Source: Cladorhizidae sp. MBARI D1340-BT2
Lineage: Eukaryota; Porifera; Demospongiae; Poecilosclerida; Cladorhizidae
Assembly: GCA_028752905.1 (NCBI GenBank)
Contig: JAQNBH010000004.1
Span: forward strand, 34,077,355-34,141,354
Direction: 5' to 3'
DNA: 64,000 nt
The position numbers and the translations under genes were made by a program. Under the pieces are notes generated by a model that did no database searches, was not told the origin of the DNA, and saw nothing but the letters and a program-made list of their open reading frames with translations. This document shows positions 27,001-39,000 of the stretch, piece after piece (the stretch's first letter is position 1; every line of letters starts with the position of its first letter).

Positions 27001-30000
27001 CTAATTATAGATGGTCGTGCAGCTACATAACTTCATGAACTGCTCTAATTATAGATGGTCGTGCAGCTACATAACTTCATGAACTGCTCTAATTATAGAT
27101 GGTCGTGTAGCTACATTACTTCATGAACTGCTCTAATTATAGATGGTCGTGTAGCCACATAACTTCATGAACTGCTCTAATTATAGATGGTCGTGTAGCC
27201 ACATAACTTCATGTACTGCTCTAATTATAGATGGTCGTGTAGCCACATATCTTCATGTACTGCTCTAATTATAGATGGTCGTGTAGCCACATAACTTCAT
27301 GTACTGCTCTAATTATAGATGGTCGTGTAGCCACATAACTTCATGTACTGCTCTAATTAAAGATGGCCGTGTAGCCACATAACTTCATGTACTGCTCTAA
27401 TTATAGATGGTCATAGCCACATAACTTCATGTACTGTATCTGCAGGTGCTGACTCTGCAAACACTTGACCACCAACCTCAGTGAGAACTGGAATAGTAAC
27501 CATGGTTACGAAGCACCAGGAGATGAGTTCTATGAACACATTCTTGCAATCAAGTGCCACTTTACACCTGCTGATCAGGATTTATCATTATGGTTATTAT
27601 TATTACTGCTGCTACTACTACTACTATTACTACTAAGCTGATTGTAAGTGTAGGAATCAGTCATCAAGAATATCGCCACTCAAAAACAACGAGCAGCCTC
27701 TTAATTAAGGGGCGGGACTAAAGGTAAAAAACCAAAAATACAACCTTGAAAACAAAACAACTGATCATAATTTTTTTGTTTCTACCTCATTACCTCATAA
27801 ACATAATTTTAGACAAAAAGAGAGCTCTTTACATGTGCTTTACTTAGTACCAAAAGAGTGCTCTATACACATGTTTTATTTTAGTACCAAAAAAAGTTCT
27901 ATCCAAGTGCTTTATCTTAGAACGTGCTTTATTTTAGTACCAAAAGATAGCTCTATCAATGTGCCTTATTTTAGTACCAAAAGAGAGCTCTATACACCTG
28001 CTTTATTTTAGTACCAAAAGAGAGCTCTATCTATGTGCTTTATTTTAGTACCAAAAGAGAGCTTTATCTATGTGCTTTATTTTAGTACTAAAAGAGAGCT
28101 CTATCTACCGTATTTGCCGGAGTATAAGTCGCACCGGAATATAAGTCGCACCGCCCAAAGTTGGCCATCATTTTGAAAATCTATAATAGTTGGAGTATAG
28201 GTCGCATGCGCAATGACAATAGGTAAAGTTTCGAATACCACTCCTTCCTTCCTTTAGGCAGCGTTGTCAAAACACTCTTCTTCTTTCTCCAGTTCCTGAC
28301 CGATTTTTCACTGACTCTATACTCTCTTTCCGCTGCTCTGTTTCCGAACTTCTCTGCATACCCAACTACTTTGAGCTTAAAGCTAGCAGTGTAACTCATT
28401 CGCTTCCCAGACATTTTATCGACACACGTACCACTAGAGACCCCGCCCAGTTGTTTAAGGAAAAGCGGCATGTTCGGATTATAAGTCGCACCCCTCAATT
28501 GGAGAAGAAGATTTGGAGCTACTACTGCGACTTATACTCCGGCAAATACGGTATGTGCTTTATTTTAGTACCAAAAGAGAGCTCTATAGACATGCTTTAT
28601 TTTAGTACCAAAACAGAGCTCCTTTATTTTAGTACCAAAAGAGAGCTCTATCATATGCTTTATTTTAGTACCAAAAAGAGCTATCCATGTGCCTTATTTT
28701 AGTACCAAAAGATAGCTGTATCCATGTGCCTTATTTTAGTACCAAAATAGAGCTCTATACACGTGCTTTATTTTAGTACCAAAAGAGAGCTCTATCCATG
28801 TGCTTTATTTTAGTACCAAAACAGCTCTACCATGCTTTATTTTGCTTCATTTTAGTACCAAAAGAGAGCTCTATCCATGTGCTAGGTACACATTACATAT
28901 TGGCTTCTGCTATCCTTCCAGGTACCTGCAAGATATAAGTGTGCTGAAAAATATCTGCGCCCTTCTACTCCCACTCAGAATTTTTTCATTGGCTTATAAT
29001 TCCTAGAGTGGTTAGACGATGTGTTGTGCATAAAATGAGCGATGGAAATCTTTTTTTTTTAATCCTATCTGTCAAGGTGGGTTCATGTGTAAAACTTGGT
29101 TGATCTTTGATCATCAATAACTTCACAGAGAAGGCAATGCAGGAAAATTGTACCTCTTATTTTGAAGACAGAACTTCAGAATGGTATAAAAAGTCCATAC
29201 CCCAAAAAAGATTTGATTGAGGTAAATTGCGCAAAGACCAAGCAATCATTCCTTTTGATCCAGCCATGATCCAGCCATGTAAGCAGTTTGTTTTCTCTCC
29301 AATGGAATTTATTTTTCGCTGTTCAGGCCGATATCACTTGCTTCTTCCCTAGTTCTTGATCTTGACTTGCTCCAGGCACCATTCTTGTGCATGTGGTGGT
29401 GTGTGTGTGCATGTTAAAGAGGGAGTGTGTGTGTGTGTGAGAGAGAGAGGGAGTGTGTGTGTGGATATGATCATGACTTGCTCCTGGCAGCATTCCCACG
29501 TGATGTGTTGTGTGCGTGAGGGAGAACAAAGAAACAGGCCAAATGCATACACCATCTTCACCTTCACAACACCTGTTGGTAGAGTGAAGAGCTATGTATC
29601 TTCATGCCTAGTCCTTTTGGGCAGGGAGAAGAAGCAACACAATTCTCAGCAAACTCAGCACTTACCTAGCTGCAGATGATGGGAGCGAGAGCTTCTTGCC
29701 ACTTACCGTCACCACCTGTATCACTTAGGTAAGGGATCTTCTATCAAGTTGGCTTACCAAAAAATACACGACGCTTTTTAGGCCCGACCTTCCCACTACG
29801 TCGAATGGTGGAGGGCAGAACTGGTGGAGAAGAATCTGTCTAACCAAAGAATCGTTCATGGTAGCCATAGCCGGGTGGACCAGGTGCTCGGAAGTGAATT
29901 TCCCCCCCCAGTGTCAGATTTACGCAGCCCTCTGGTCGTCCTTCCTCTGCTCATGCTAAGCACATTCTTGGGGGGCCTGCGCAGTTACCATGACTACTTA

Positions 30001-33000
30001 GGGCACAGAAAGTGCATCATCATAGCAGGTGAATGAGACCTTAGCTATGGCCGTTTGACGAGAGCCACACACATCCAATTTGAGGTAGACTTCTATATCG
30101 CCTTCCTCAAATAATTATATACATCTATGACACAGAAATTGTGTGTAAGAAGTCTTGAATGGAGCATCCAAATCTTCTGTAACTTGGAAGCCACTTTTAC
30201 TGTATGTGTGAAACTATTATTTGGTGCCAAATAATAATAATAAATTAATCGACTTTAGTTCCCCCTTAACAAGCAATGGCCATGCTCACATTTGATCGAT
30301 TTCTTGACCATCTGTAGATATGGGCCGCAGAGTGTACATATGTACAATACACGTTTAGCTGGCTAGAGCAACAGTTGAACTATCGCAGAACTAAGCCTGG
30401 AGGGTGTCCATCTACAAATTTCTCTAGTTACCAACTAAGGAAGAAACACCGACCTTCGAACCTGAGGAGGTACGCCCCCATTCAATGGTGTTGAAATAGA
30501 AGCTAGAACCAACAGGAATGAAGACAGGCTTTAAACACTAACCTCCACTGGAATGAAGACAGGCTTAACCAACTAATCTCCACAGGAATGAAGACAGGCT
30601 TTAAACACTAACCTCCACTGGAATGAAGACAGGCTTAACCAACTAATCTCCACAGGAATGAAGACAGGCTTAACCACTAACCTCCACAGGAATGAAGACT
30701 GGCTTAAACACTAACCTCCACAGGAATGAAGACAAGCTTAACCAACTAACCTCCACAGGAATGAGGTGCATGGGAGGTCTTTATGGAATTTACATGTAGT
30801 AGCCATGACACTTCCTCAAAAGTCATTCAGCCATCAACTGTCTCAATCCAGAAATTGATGCATTAAAAAAGAGGTTACTCTAATTATAGATGGTCATGTA
30901 GCCACAAAACTTTATGTATTGCTCTAATTATACGTAGATGGTCATGTAGCTACATAACTTCATGAACTGCTCTAATTATAGATGGTCATTACTTCATGAA
31001 CTGCTCTAATTATAGATGGTCGTGCAGCTACATAACTTCATGAACTGCTCTAATTATAGTTGGTCGTGCAGCTACATAACTTCATGAACTGCTCTAATTA
31101 TAGATGGTCATTACTTCATGAACTGCTCTAATTATAGATGGTCGTGTAGCTACATTACTTCATGAACTGCTCTAATTATAAATGGTCGTGTAGCTACATA
31201 ACTTCATGTACTGTATCTGCAGGTGCTGACTCTGCAAACACTTGACCACCAACCTCAGTGAGAACTGGAATAGTAACCATGGTTACAAAGCACCAGGAGA
31301 TGAACACATTCTTGCAATCAAGTGCCACTTTACACCTGCTGATCCAGGATTTATCATTATGGTTATTATTATTATTGCTGCTACTACTACTACTACTACT
31401 AAGCTGATTGTAAGTGTAGGAATCAGTTATCAAGAATATCGCCACTAAAAAACAACGAGCAGCCTCTTAATTAAAGGGCAGTAAAAAACCAAAAATACAA
31501 CCTCGAAAACAACTGATCATATTTTTTTGGTTTCTACCTCATAAACATTTCTACCTCATAAACATAATTTGAGATCAAAAGAGAGCTCTTTACATGTGCT
31601 TTACTTAGTACCAAAAGAGTGCTCTATCCATGTGCCTTATTTTAGTACCAAAAGAGAGCTCTATACACATGCTTTATTTTAATAACAAAAGAGAGCTCTA
31701 TCATGCTTTATTTTAGTACCAAAAGAGAGCTCTATCATGCTTTATTTAAGAGAGCTCTATCCATGTGCTTTATTTTAGTACCAAAAGAGAATCCAAACAT
31801 GTGCTTCATTTTAGTACCAAAAGAGAACTCTATACATGTGCTTTATTTTAGTACCAAAAGAGAGCTCTATACACATGCCTTATTTTAGTACCAAAAGATA
31901 GCTCTATCCATGTGCCTTATATTAGTACCAAAAGAGAGCTCTATACACATGCTTTATTTTAGTACCAAAACAGAGCTCTATCATGCTTTATTTTAGTACC
32001 AAAAGAGAGCTCTATCCATGTGCTTCATCTTAGTACCAAAAGAGAACTCTATACATGTGCTTTATTTTAGTACCAAAAGAGAGCTCTATCCATGTGCTAG
32101 GTACACATTACATATTGGCTTCATCTATCCTTCCAGGTACCTGCAAGATATAAGTGTGCTGAAAAAGATCTGCGCCCTTCTACTCACACTCAGAATTTTT
32201 CATTCACGTATAATTCCTAGTGTGGTTAGACGATGTCTTGTTGAGCGATGGAAATCTAAAAAAAAAAATCCTATCTGTCAAGGTGGGTTCATGTGTAAAA
32301 CTTGGTTGATCTTTGATCATCAATAACTTCACAGAGAAGGCAATGCAGGAAAATTGTATCTCTTATTTTGAAGAGTAAAGACAGAACTTCAGAATGGTAT
32401 AAAAAGCCCATAACAAAAAAAAGATTTGAGGTAAATTGCGCAAAGACCAAGCAATCATTCCTTTTGATCCAGCCATGTAAGCAGTTTGTTTTCTCTCCAA
32501 TGGAATTTATTTTTCGCTGTTAAGGCTGATATCACTTGCTTCTTCCCTAGTTCTTGATCTTGACTTGCTCCAGGCACCATTCTTGTGCATGTGGTGTGTG
32601 TGTGTGCATGTTAGAGGGGAGTGTGTGTGTGTGTGTGAGAGAGAGAGGGAGTGTGTGTGTGGATATGATCATGACTTGCAGCTGGCAGCATTCCCACGTG
32701 ATGTGTTGTGTGTGTGAGGGAGAACAAAGAAACAGGCCAAATGCATACACCATCTTCACCTTCACAACACCTGCTGGTAGAGTGAAGAGTATGTATCTTC
32801 ATGCCTAGTCCTTTTGGGAAAGAGGTATTATTCTGAGAAGAAGCAACACAATTCTCAGCAACCTCAGGGCGCCTGCAAGTAATGGGATCAAGAGCTTCTT
32901 GCCACTCACCGTCACCACCTGTATCACTTAGGTAAGGGGTCTTCTCTCAAGTTGGCTTACCAAAAAATACACGACGCTTTTTAGGCCCACTACGTGGAAT

Positions 33001-36000
33001 GGTGGAGGGCAGAACTGGTGGAGAAGAATCTGTCTAACCAAAGAATCGTCCTGGGTGGACCAGGTGCTCGGAAGTGAAATTTTTCCCCCCCACCTTCTGG
33101 TCGACCTTCCTCTGCTCATGCTAAGCACATTCTTGGGGGGCCTGTGCAGTTACCATGACTACTTAGGGCACAGAAAGTGCATCATCATAGCAGGTGAATG
33201 AGACCTTAGCTATGGCCATTTAACGAGAGCCACACACATCCAATTTGAGGTAGACTTCTATATCGCCTTCCTCAAATAATTACATCTATGACACAGAAAT
33301 TGTGTGTGAAAGCTGTTATAAGTCTTGAATGGAGCATCCAAATCTTCTGTAACTTGGAAGCCACTTTACCTATGTACATACTGTATGTGTGAAACTATTA
33401 TTTGGTGCCAAATAATAATATAATTGACTTTAGTTCCCCTTAACAAGCAATGGCCATGCTCACATGTGATCGATTTCTTGACCATCTGTAGATATGGGCC
33501 GCAGAGTGTACATATGTACAATACATGTTTAGCTGGCTAGAGCAACAGTTGAACTTTCACAGGGCTATGCCTGGAGAGTGTCCATCTATAAATTTCTCTA
33601 GTTAACAACAAAGGAAGAAACACCGAACCTTCCAACCTGAGGAAGTACTGTACAATTCAATGGTGTAGAAATAGAGGCTAGAACCAACAGGAATGAAGAC
33701 AAGTTTAAACCACTAACCTCCACAGGAATGAAGACAGGCTTAACCACCTCCACAGGAATGAAGACAAGCTTGACCAACAACCTCCACAGAAATGAAGACT
33801 GGCTTAACCAACTAACCTCCACAGGAATGAAGACTGGCTTAAACACTAACCTCCACAGGAATGAAGACTGGCTTAACCAACTAACCTCCACAGGAATGAA
33901 GACTGGCTTAAACACTAACCTCCACAGGAATGAAGACAGGCTTAACCGACCTCCACAGGAATGAAGACTGGCTTAAACACTAACCTCCACAGGAATGAAG
34001 ACAGGCTTAACCAACTAACGTCCACAGGAATGAAGACAGGCTTAACCAACTAACCTCCACAGGAATGAAGACTGGCTTAACCAACTAACCTCCACAGGAA
34101 TGAAGACTGGCTTAACCAACTAACCTCCACAGGAATGAAGACAGGCTTAAACCACTAACCTCCACAGGAATGAAGACTGGCTTAACCAACTAACCTCCAC
34201 AGGAATGAAGACTGGCTTAACCAACTAACCTCCACAAGAATGAAGACAGGCTAACCTCCACAAGAATGAAGACAGGCTTAAACACTAACCTCCACAGGAA
34301 TGAAGACTGGCTTAACCAACTAACCTCCACAGGAATGAAGACTGGCTTAACCAACTAACCTCCACAAGAATGAAGACAGGCTAACCTCCACAAGAATGAA
34401 GACAGGCTTAACCAACTAACCTCCACAGGAATGAAGACTGGCTTAACCACTAACCTCCACTAGTGACAAACTCAGACATCATTCACACAAAGATGATAAA
34501 AAAATTAACTACACTGTAATTGCGCTAAACACTAGTAATCTACACAAGCCCAGACGATTGCCATAAAGATATAAAATAGTAATCTACACAAGCCCAGACG
34601 ATTGCCATAAAGATATAAAATAGTAATCTGCACAAGCCCAGACGATTGCCGTAAAGATATAAAATAGTAATCTGAACATGCCAAGACGATTGCTGTGAAG
34701 ACATAAAATAGTAATCTACACAGGTCCAGGCATCACGCTTCAGAGGGCAAGCGAGCAAGATGAAAGAAACTCAAATTGGACAACTACAACTGCGTGTTAT
34801 CAAATGTCTCTTTCTACTGTTCTTTCTTCCAAGGAAAGCTGCACAGATACTGTATGCCCACCTGGAATCACTCTGAATCATCTGAAAGGATTTCCTCCCG
34901 TCATTGTAGAGATAGTGACGTGACGATGCGAAGCTTTCGTTTGCTTACTTTCAACGCAGCTGACAGCTTATTATATTTGTATTCCAATGAGAAGTTTAAA
35001 AAGTTCACTCTTGACAAAATAGTTGCATAGCAAATATAATTATATAATTATATCAAAAACAAATAAAAAAACTGCAAATAATGTGGGCAATCAATCAGTT
35101 ACCAAAAGTAGGTGTTTTAAACAAGCATCATTTATGGCAATTGGTCACAATGCAGAGCGTAACCACGGTTACTGGTCAGGTGCGCACATGTATGTAACAC
35201 AGAAGGAGCTGGCATTACCACCGGCACCTGTTAAAGTGCACCTCTTGCAATATTAACACCCGGCCCACGGCAACACAAACTGCGATGACTCTTCACACCA
35301 TGCAAACACTACCCAGTATTGATGTCATGTGACCTGGACAGACCTTCAGAATGATCCTAATGAGCCATTTCTGTTCCAGAGCACTGGTGTTCCGCAGGAG
35401 TAGCTGCAGAGCCTTCTTCACTCCGAGACGATCCTTCCTGGTGTTGGAGTTGGCCAGGTCATCCAGGTAGTCGTTGACCTGTGCCACAGTCAATCTACGC
35501 AGCAGAGGGAAGTAAAGATACAACTCTGACAAGTGTCAGTGAAGCCGAGTGTATACAACCTGTACTAACTAAAGGCATATGCATTGTCGCGCAGCAACAA
35601 CAATAATGACAACAACAACATTCTCTTACATTTAAGAGGCTATTTATAAAAAGATTTTTAAAGTGCATGTTTACTACTACAATTATACATTCGGTTATTA
35701 CACTAATGTTTAAATTTAAGACAGTATGAGAGGTCATACATGTATCTCTATGTCATTATGTGCCTCAACCATCAGCAGTTGTCCTATGCTATTATACACT
35801 GCCTCAACCATTAGTCTCTGTATTATCCTATGCTATTACACAGTGCCTCAACCATGGATTAGTCTCTGTATTATCATATGCTATTACACAGTCAACCATG
35901 GATTAGTCTCTGTATTATCCTATGCTATTCTATCCATGATACAGAGCCTCAACAGAAACCTCTCTTTCTTGCTCTCCATTACACCAGGAAGAGGAGCCGA

Positions 36001-39000
36001 AAGAGAAAGAGAAAAGCTAGCACGAGACTGAAAAGGAAAATAAACTGATTTAAAAACGCTACCAAGATCAGCCAGATCACATCGAGTTAGGGTAACACCA
36101 TAGTGTCAGCCAGATCACATCAAGTTAGGGTAATGCCTTAGTGTTTGCCTTAGATTCTGGTATTTATATAATTTTCGTAATGATGGCTAACTTCTGGACA
36201 AATGACCAGCAAATGTGGTACCCATTATTGTGTTTCTAAAGGCATGTCCGCACTGGGACCACTATTGACCTAGATCTGATCTTGATAAGTGGGATCTAGA
36301 TCTGATCTGGATAAATCCTGTCCGCACTGCAAAAACGAACAACCACAATTAAAAGCATTTAAAAGCATTTTACACCTCCAAGCAGCTATGTGTCACATGA
36401 CATGACATCTGGTATAGCTCACATGACTGCTGCTAGTGTACTTGTACTTGAAGATGGATATGTCCTGGATCTGTGTGTTCTTTCTATATTATATCACCAC
36501 TGTGCTTCCCTCACTATTTGCAGGTACATGATGCACGTGTTTTTGCTAATTCGGCATTTTATAGAAATGCATGCAATGGGTCTTTGTTTCCCAACTGGAC
36601 AAAACTCTTCAATGACGTTGAAGTGCCACTTGTTGTTCTGGGTGATCCAGCATATACACTTCTACCATGGCTGATGAAACCGTACTTGGAGACATCCAGC
36701 AGTACACCAGAAGAACTGAACTTTAATTATAGGCAAAGCAGGGCAAGGATGGTGGTGGAGAATGCTTTTGGTCGGTTAAAGGGCCGGTGGCGATGTCTAC
36801 TGAAGAGAATAGACTCGAACTTGGCCAATGTACCAAGCATTGTTAGTTCATGCATAGTATTGCATAACGTGTGTGAGATCTATGGTGATCATTGTCAAGA
36901 TAACTGTCTCAATCGGGAAGGCAGTGCAAGTGGAAGTGTATCAACCACAGCAGCAAGCAGTGGCACAGCTACAGCCATCAGAGACAAACTGTACTAACAA
37001 TTAGCAGATCAGAATGGTTTATCATAGTATATAAATAAAATTGAATAACACAATAATAAGCTATGGTGAAGGTGAATAGTGGTGAGGGAAGTTAGGAGAT
37101 GAAAAAGAAGTTGGTGGTGGTGGTTGAGATGGGAAAGGTGCAAGGGGAAAGGGTGGGCGGGGGGGAAGAGAAGTGTGGAAACTATTAGGAGGGTACGTGG
37201 ATGGTGGAGGATAATATGCTGAACCCATCATGCGTTCCTCGTGCTTCTCTTCCCTTTCCCTCCTCTTCGCCTCTAGTGCTAGCTCCTTCGCTTGCAGTTC
37301 TGCTTCCCTCTCTGCAGCACACTCCTCCCTCTCAGCTGCACGCTCCTCTGCCCGTTGGAAGATTGCAGCAAGCTCCCTCAGCCCAGTCTTCATGCCGGCG
37401 TTTTTGTCCTACCGGTTTAAAAGGAATAGTTAACACTGCATTGTACAAACTTTTAAATACAAACCTTTCTTTCGAGCCGTCACTGCCTCTCTTCTGTGCT
37501 GAGAACTCAAGGTACCTATTAAATTAAATTCATCATTAATATTGTAAAACAGCGAGCAAAACCCAAAAGCTTATAGCTAAACCAGCCAGCCAGCAAAACC
37601 CAAAAGCTTAAAATGCTTATAGATATACGGTCAAAACCAAAAAGCTTACCTTTCTATACCTCTGGGCGAGGTTCTTTACTTTCGTTTTACATTGTTGCCA
37701 CGTCCGCTCGTGTCCCAGGTCTTTCATGGCTTGGGCAATACGCTGGTACACCGACCTGTTCCTGGCCACGCCATCTAACTGAGCCTGAACATCCTCATCC
37801 CCCCAGATTCCTACCAAAGCCTTCGTCTCCTCCAAGTCCTTCGTCTCCTCCAAGTCTAACCAGCTGCCATAACTCTTTCGTATCGCTAGCCACGTTTTTG
37901 TCACGTGAGAATGCCACACCCACCATATATTTCACTCGGATAGGACCTTATAGCGATCGGATCTACCTACCCCGGGTGGACCAGTCGGATCGCGATCGGA
38001 TCGTACCCGGGAAAATGTGAGTGCAGTGCGGACAGGATTTATATCGATCGGATGTAGATCGTTGGTATAGTGCGGACAGGCCTTAATTACGATGATGTAG
38101 ATGTGGTGAAGTCGACTATTACCACACATACACACACACACACATACCTGCCACGTTCTGGACACCTGTTACGAAGAATGAAGTAAGCCACAGCTGCAAA
38201 GTCACCAGCATCCTGCAACCATAATTATTGCAACAAGATCCAGTGTGAAATGGAAACTTTATTAACACTCTATGGCACTGCTTGACACACCTCCCTTCCA
38301 TTTTGACACACCCATCCTTCCTGACACCTCCCTTCCTTCCTGACATATCTCTCTTCCTTCTTGACACACCTCCCTTCCTTCCTGACATATCTCTCTTCCT
38401 TCCTGACACACCTCCCTTCCTTCCTGACATATCTCCCTTCCTTCCTGACACACCTCCCTTCCTTCCTGACGCCTACATACCTCTCCTCATACATATAAAA
38501 CAACTCGTCTCTCATACAACACATCATCTATGCATATGTGTACATCACCTCACTCTCCACCCCCACCCCCCCACACACACACTCCATACACACCACACCC
38601 ACCCTAACCCCCTCAAACCACGCCCACACCTGCTGAGCTGCCGTGGGTGCTCTATAGTTGAGTAGCTTCTTGGCATCCCGACTCTCCCGGGCAATGTTCA
38701 GGATATCAATGTACTGCTTGGCCAAGGCCGTCTCTTTCAAGCCGTAGGCTGGCCGCGCCTTGTCCACCTGCGGGATCAGCAGCCGCATGACAGGAAAGAA
38801 GGTGTCAGAATGACGAACCTAGAAAGCAAGGAGACGTGATGACAGTCATTTTACACGGCCAAGAAGACGTGATGACAGTCATTTTACACGGCCAAGAAGA
38901 CGTGATGACAGTCATTTTACACGGCCAAGTAGGTTTAAAAGGAAGTGCTGAACAAAACAGGTACAGTAGACCTGCACATATCTGAACACATTGGGACCCG

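Larger units (their letters stand above)
13937..34460 (+). repeat. Composite higher-order satellite, unit about 4.1-4.3 kb
   Basis: A fixed order repeats: spacer starting GCATGGGAGGTCTTTATGG; 44-bp array; CTGCAGGTGCTGACTCTGC spacer; ATT/CTA trinucleotides; 37-bp array; a 1.6 kb spacer with GTACACATTACATATTGGC, a GT/GA microsatellite and other single-copy words; then a 35-bp array. The GCATGGGAGG marker occurs at about 13939, 18247, 22342, 26672 and 30767. The second spacer marker occurs at about 16284, 20459, 23675, 24709, 28884 and 32100. No reading frame is conserved between diverged units, so I regard it as non-coding. It fills most of LIG4 intron 5. Confidence 0.92.
36240..38083. mobile_element. 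PIF/Harbinger transposon, internally reduced
   Basis: 1,844 bp with ends AGGCATGTCCGCACT and, in reverse, AGGCCTGTCCGCACT (14 of 15), flanked by TAA on both sides (36237-36239, 38084-38086). A second inverted pair, ATAAATCCTGTCCGCACTGC, lies inside each end (36313-36332 and 38023-38042). It carries the two genes typical of the superfamily facing each other: a truncated transposase (+) and a Myb-like protein (-). It lies in LIG4 intron 4. Confidence 0.9.

Noticed and set aside
16708..33128. Small ORFs repeated in each composite satellite unit (HTHTHS-rich and MILTCS... frames)
   Set aside because: They derive from GT microsatellites and drift in frame between diverged units; identity between the 8,425-bp copies only reflects the duplication.
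37465..37498. 34-nt candidate middle exon of the Harbinger Myb-like gene
   Set aside because: Splice sites look good, but including it breaks the phase between the two supported exons.
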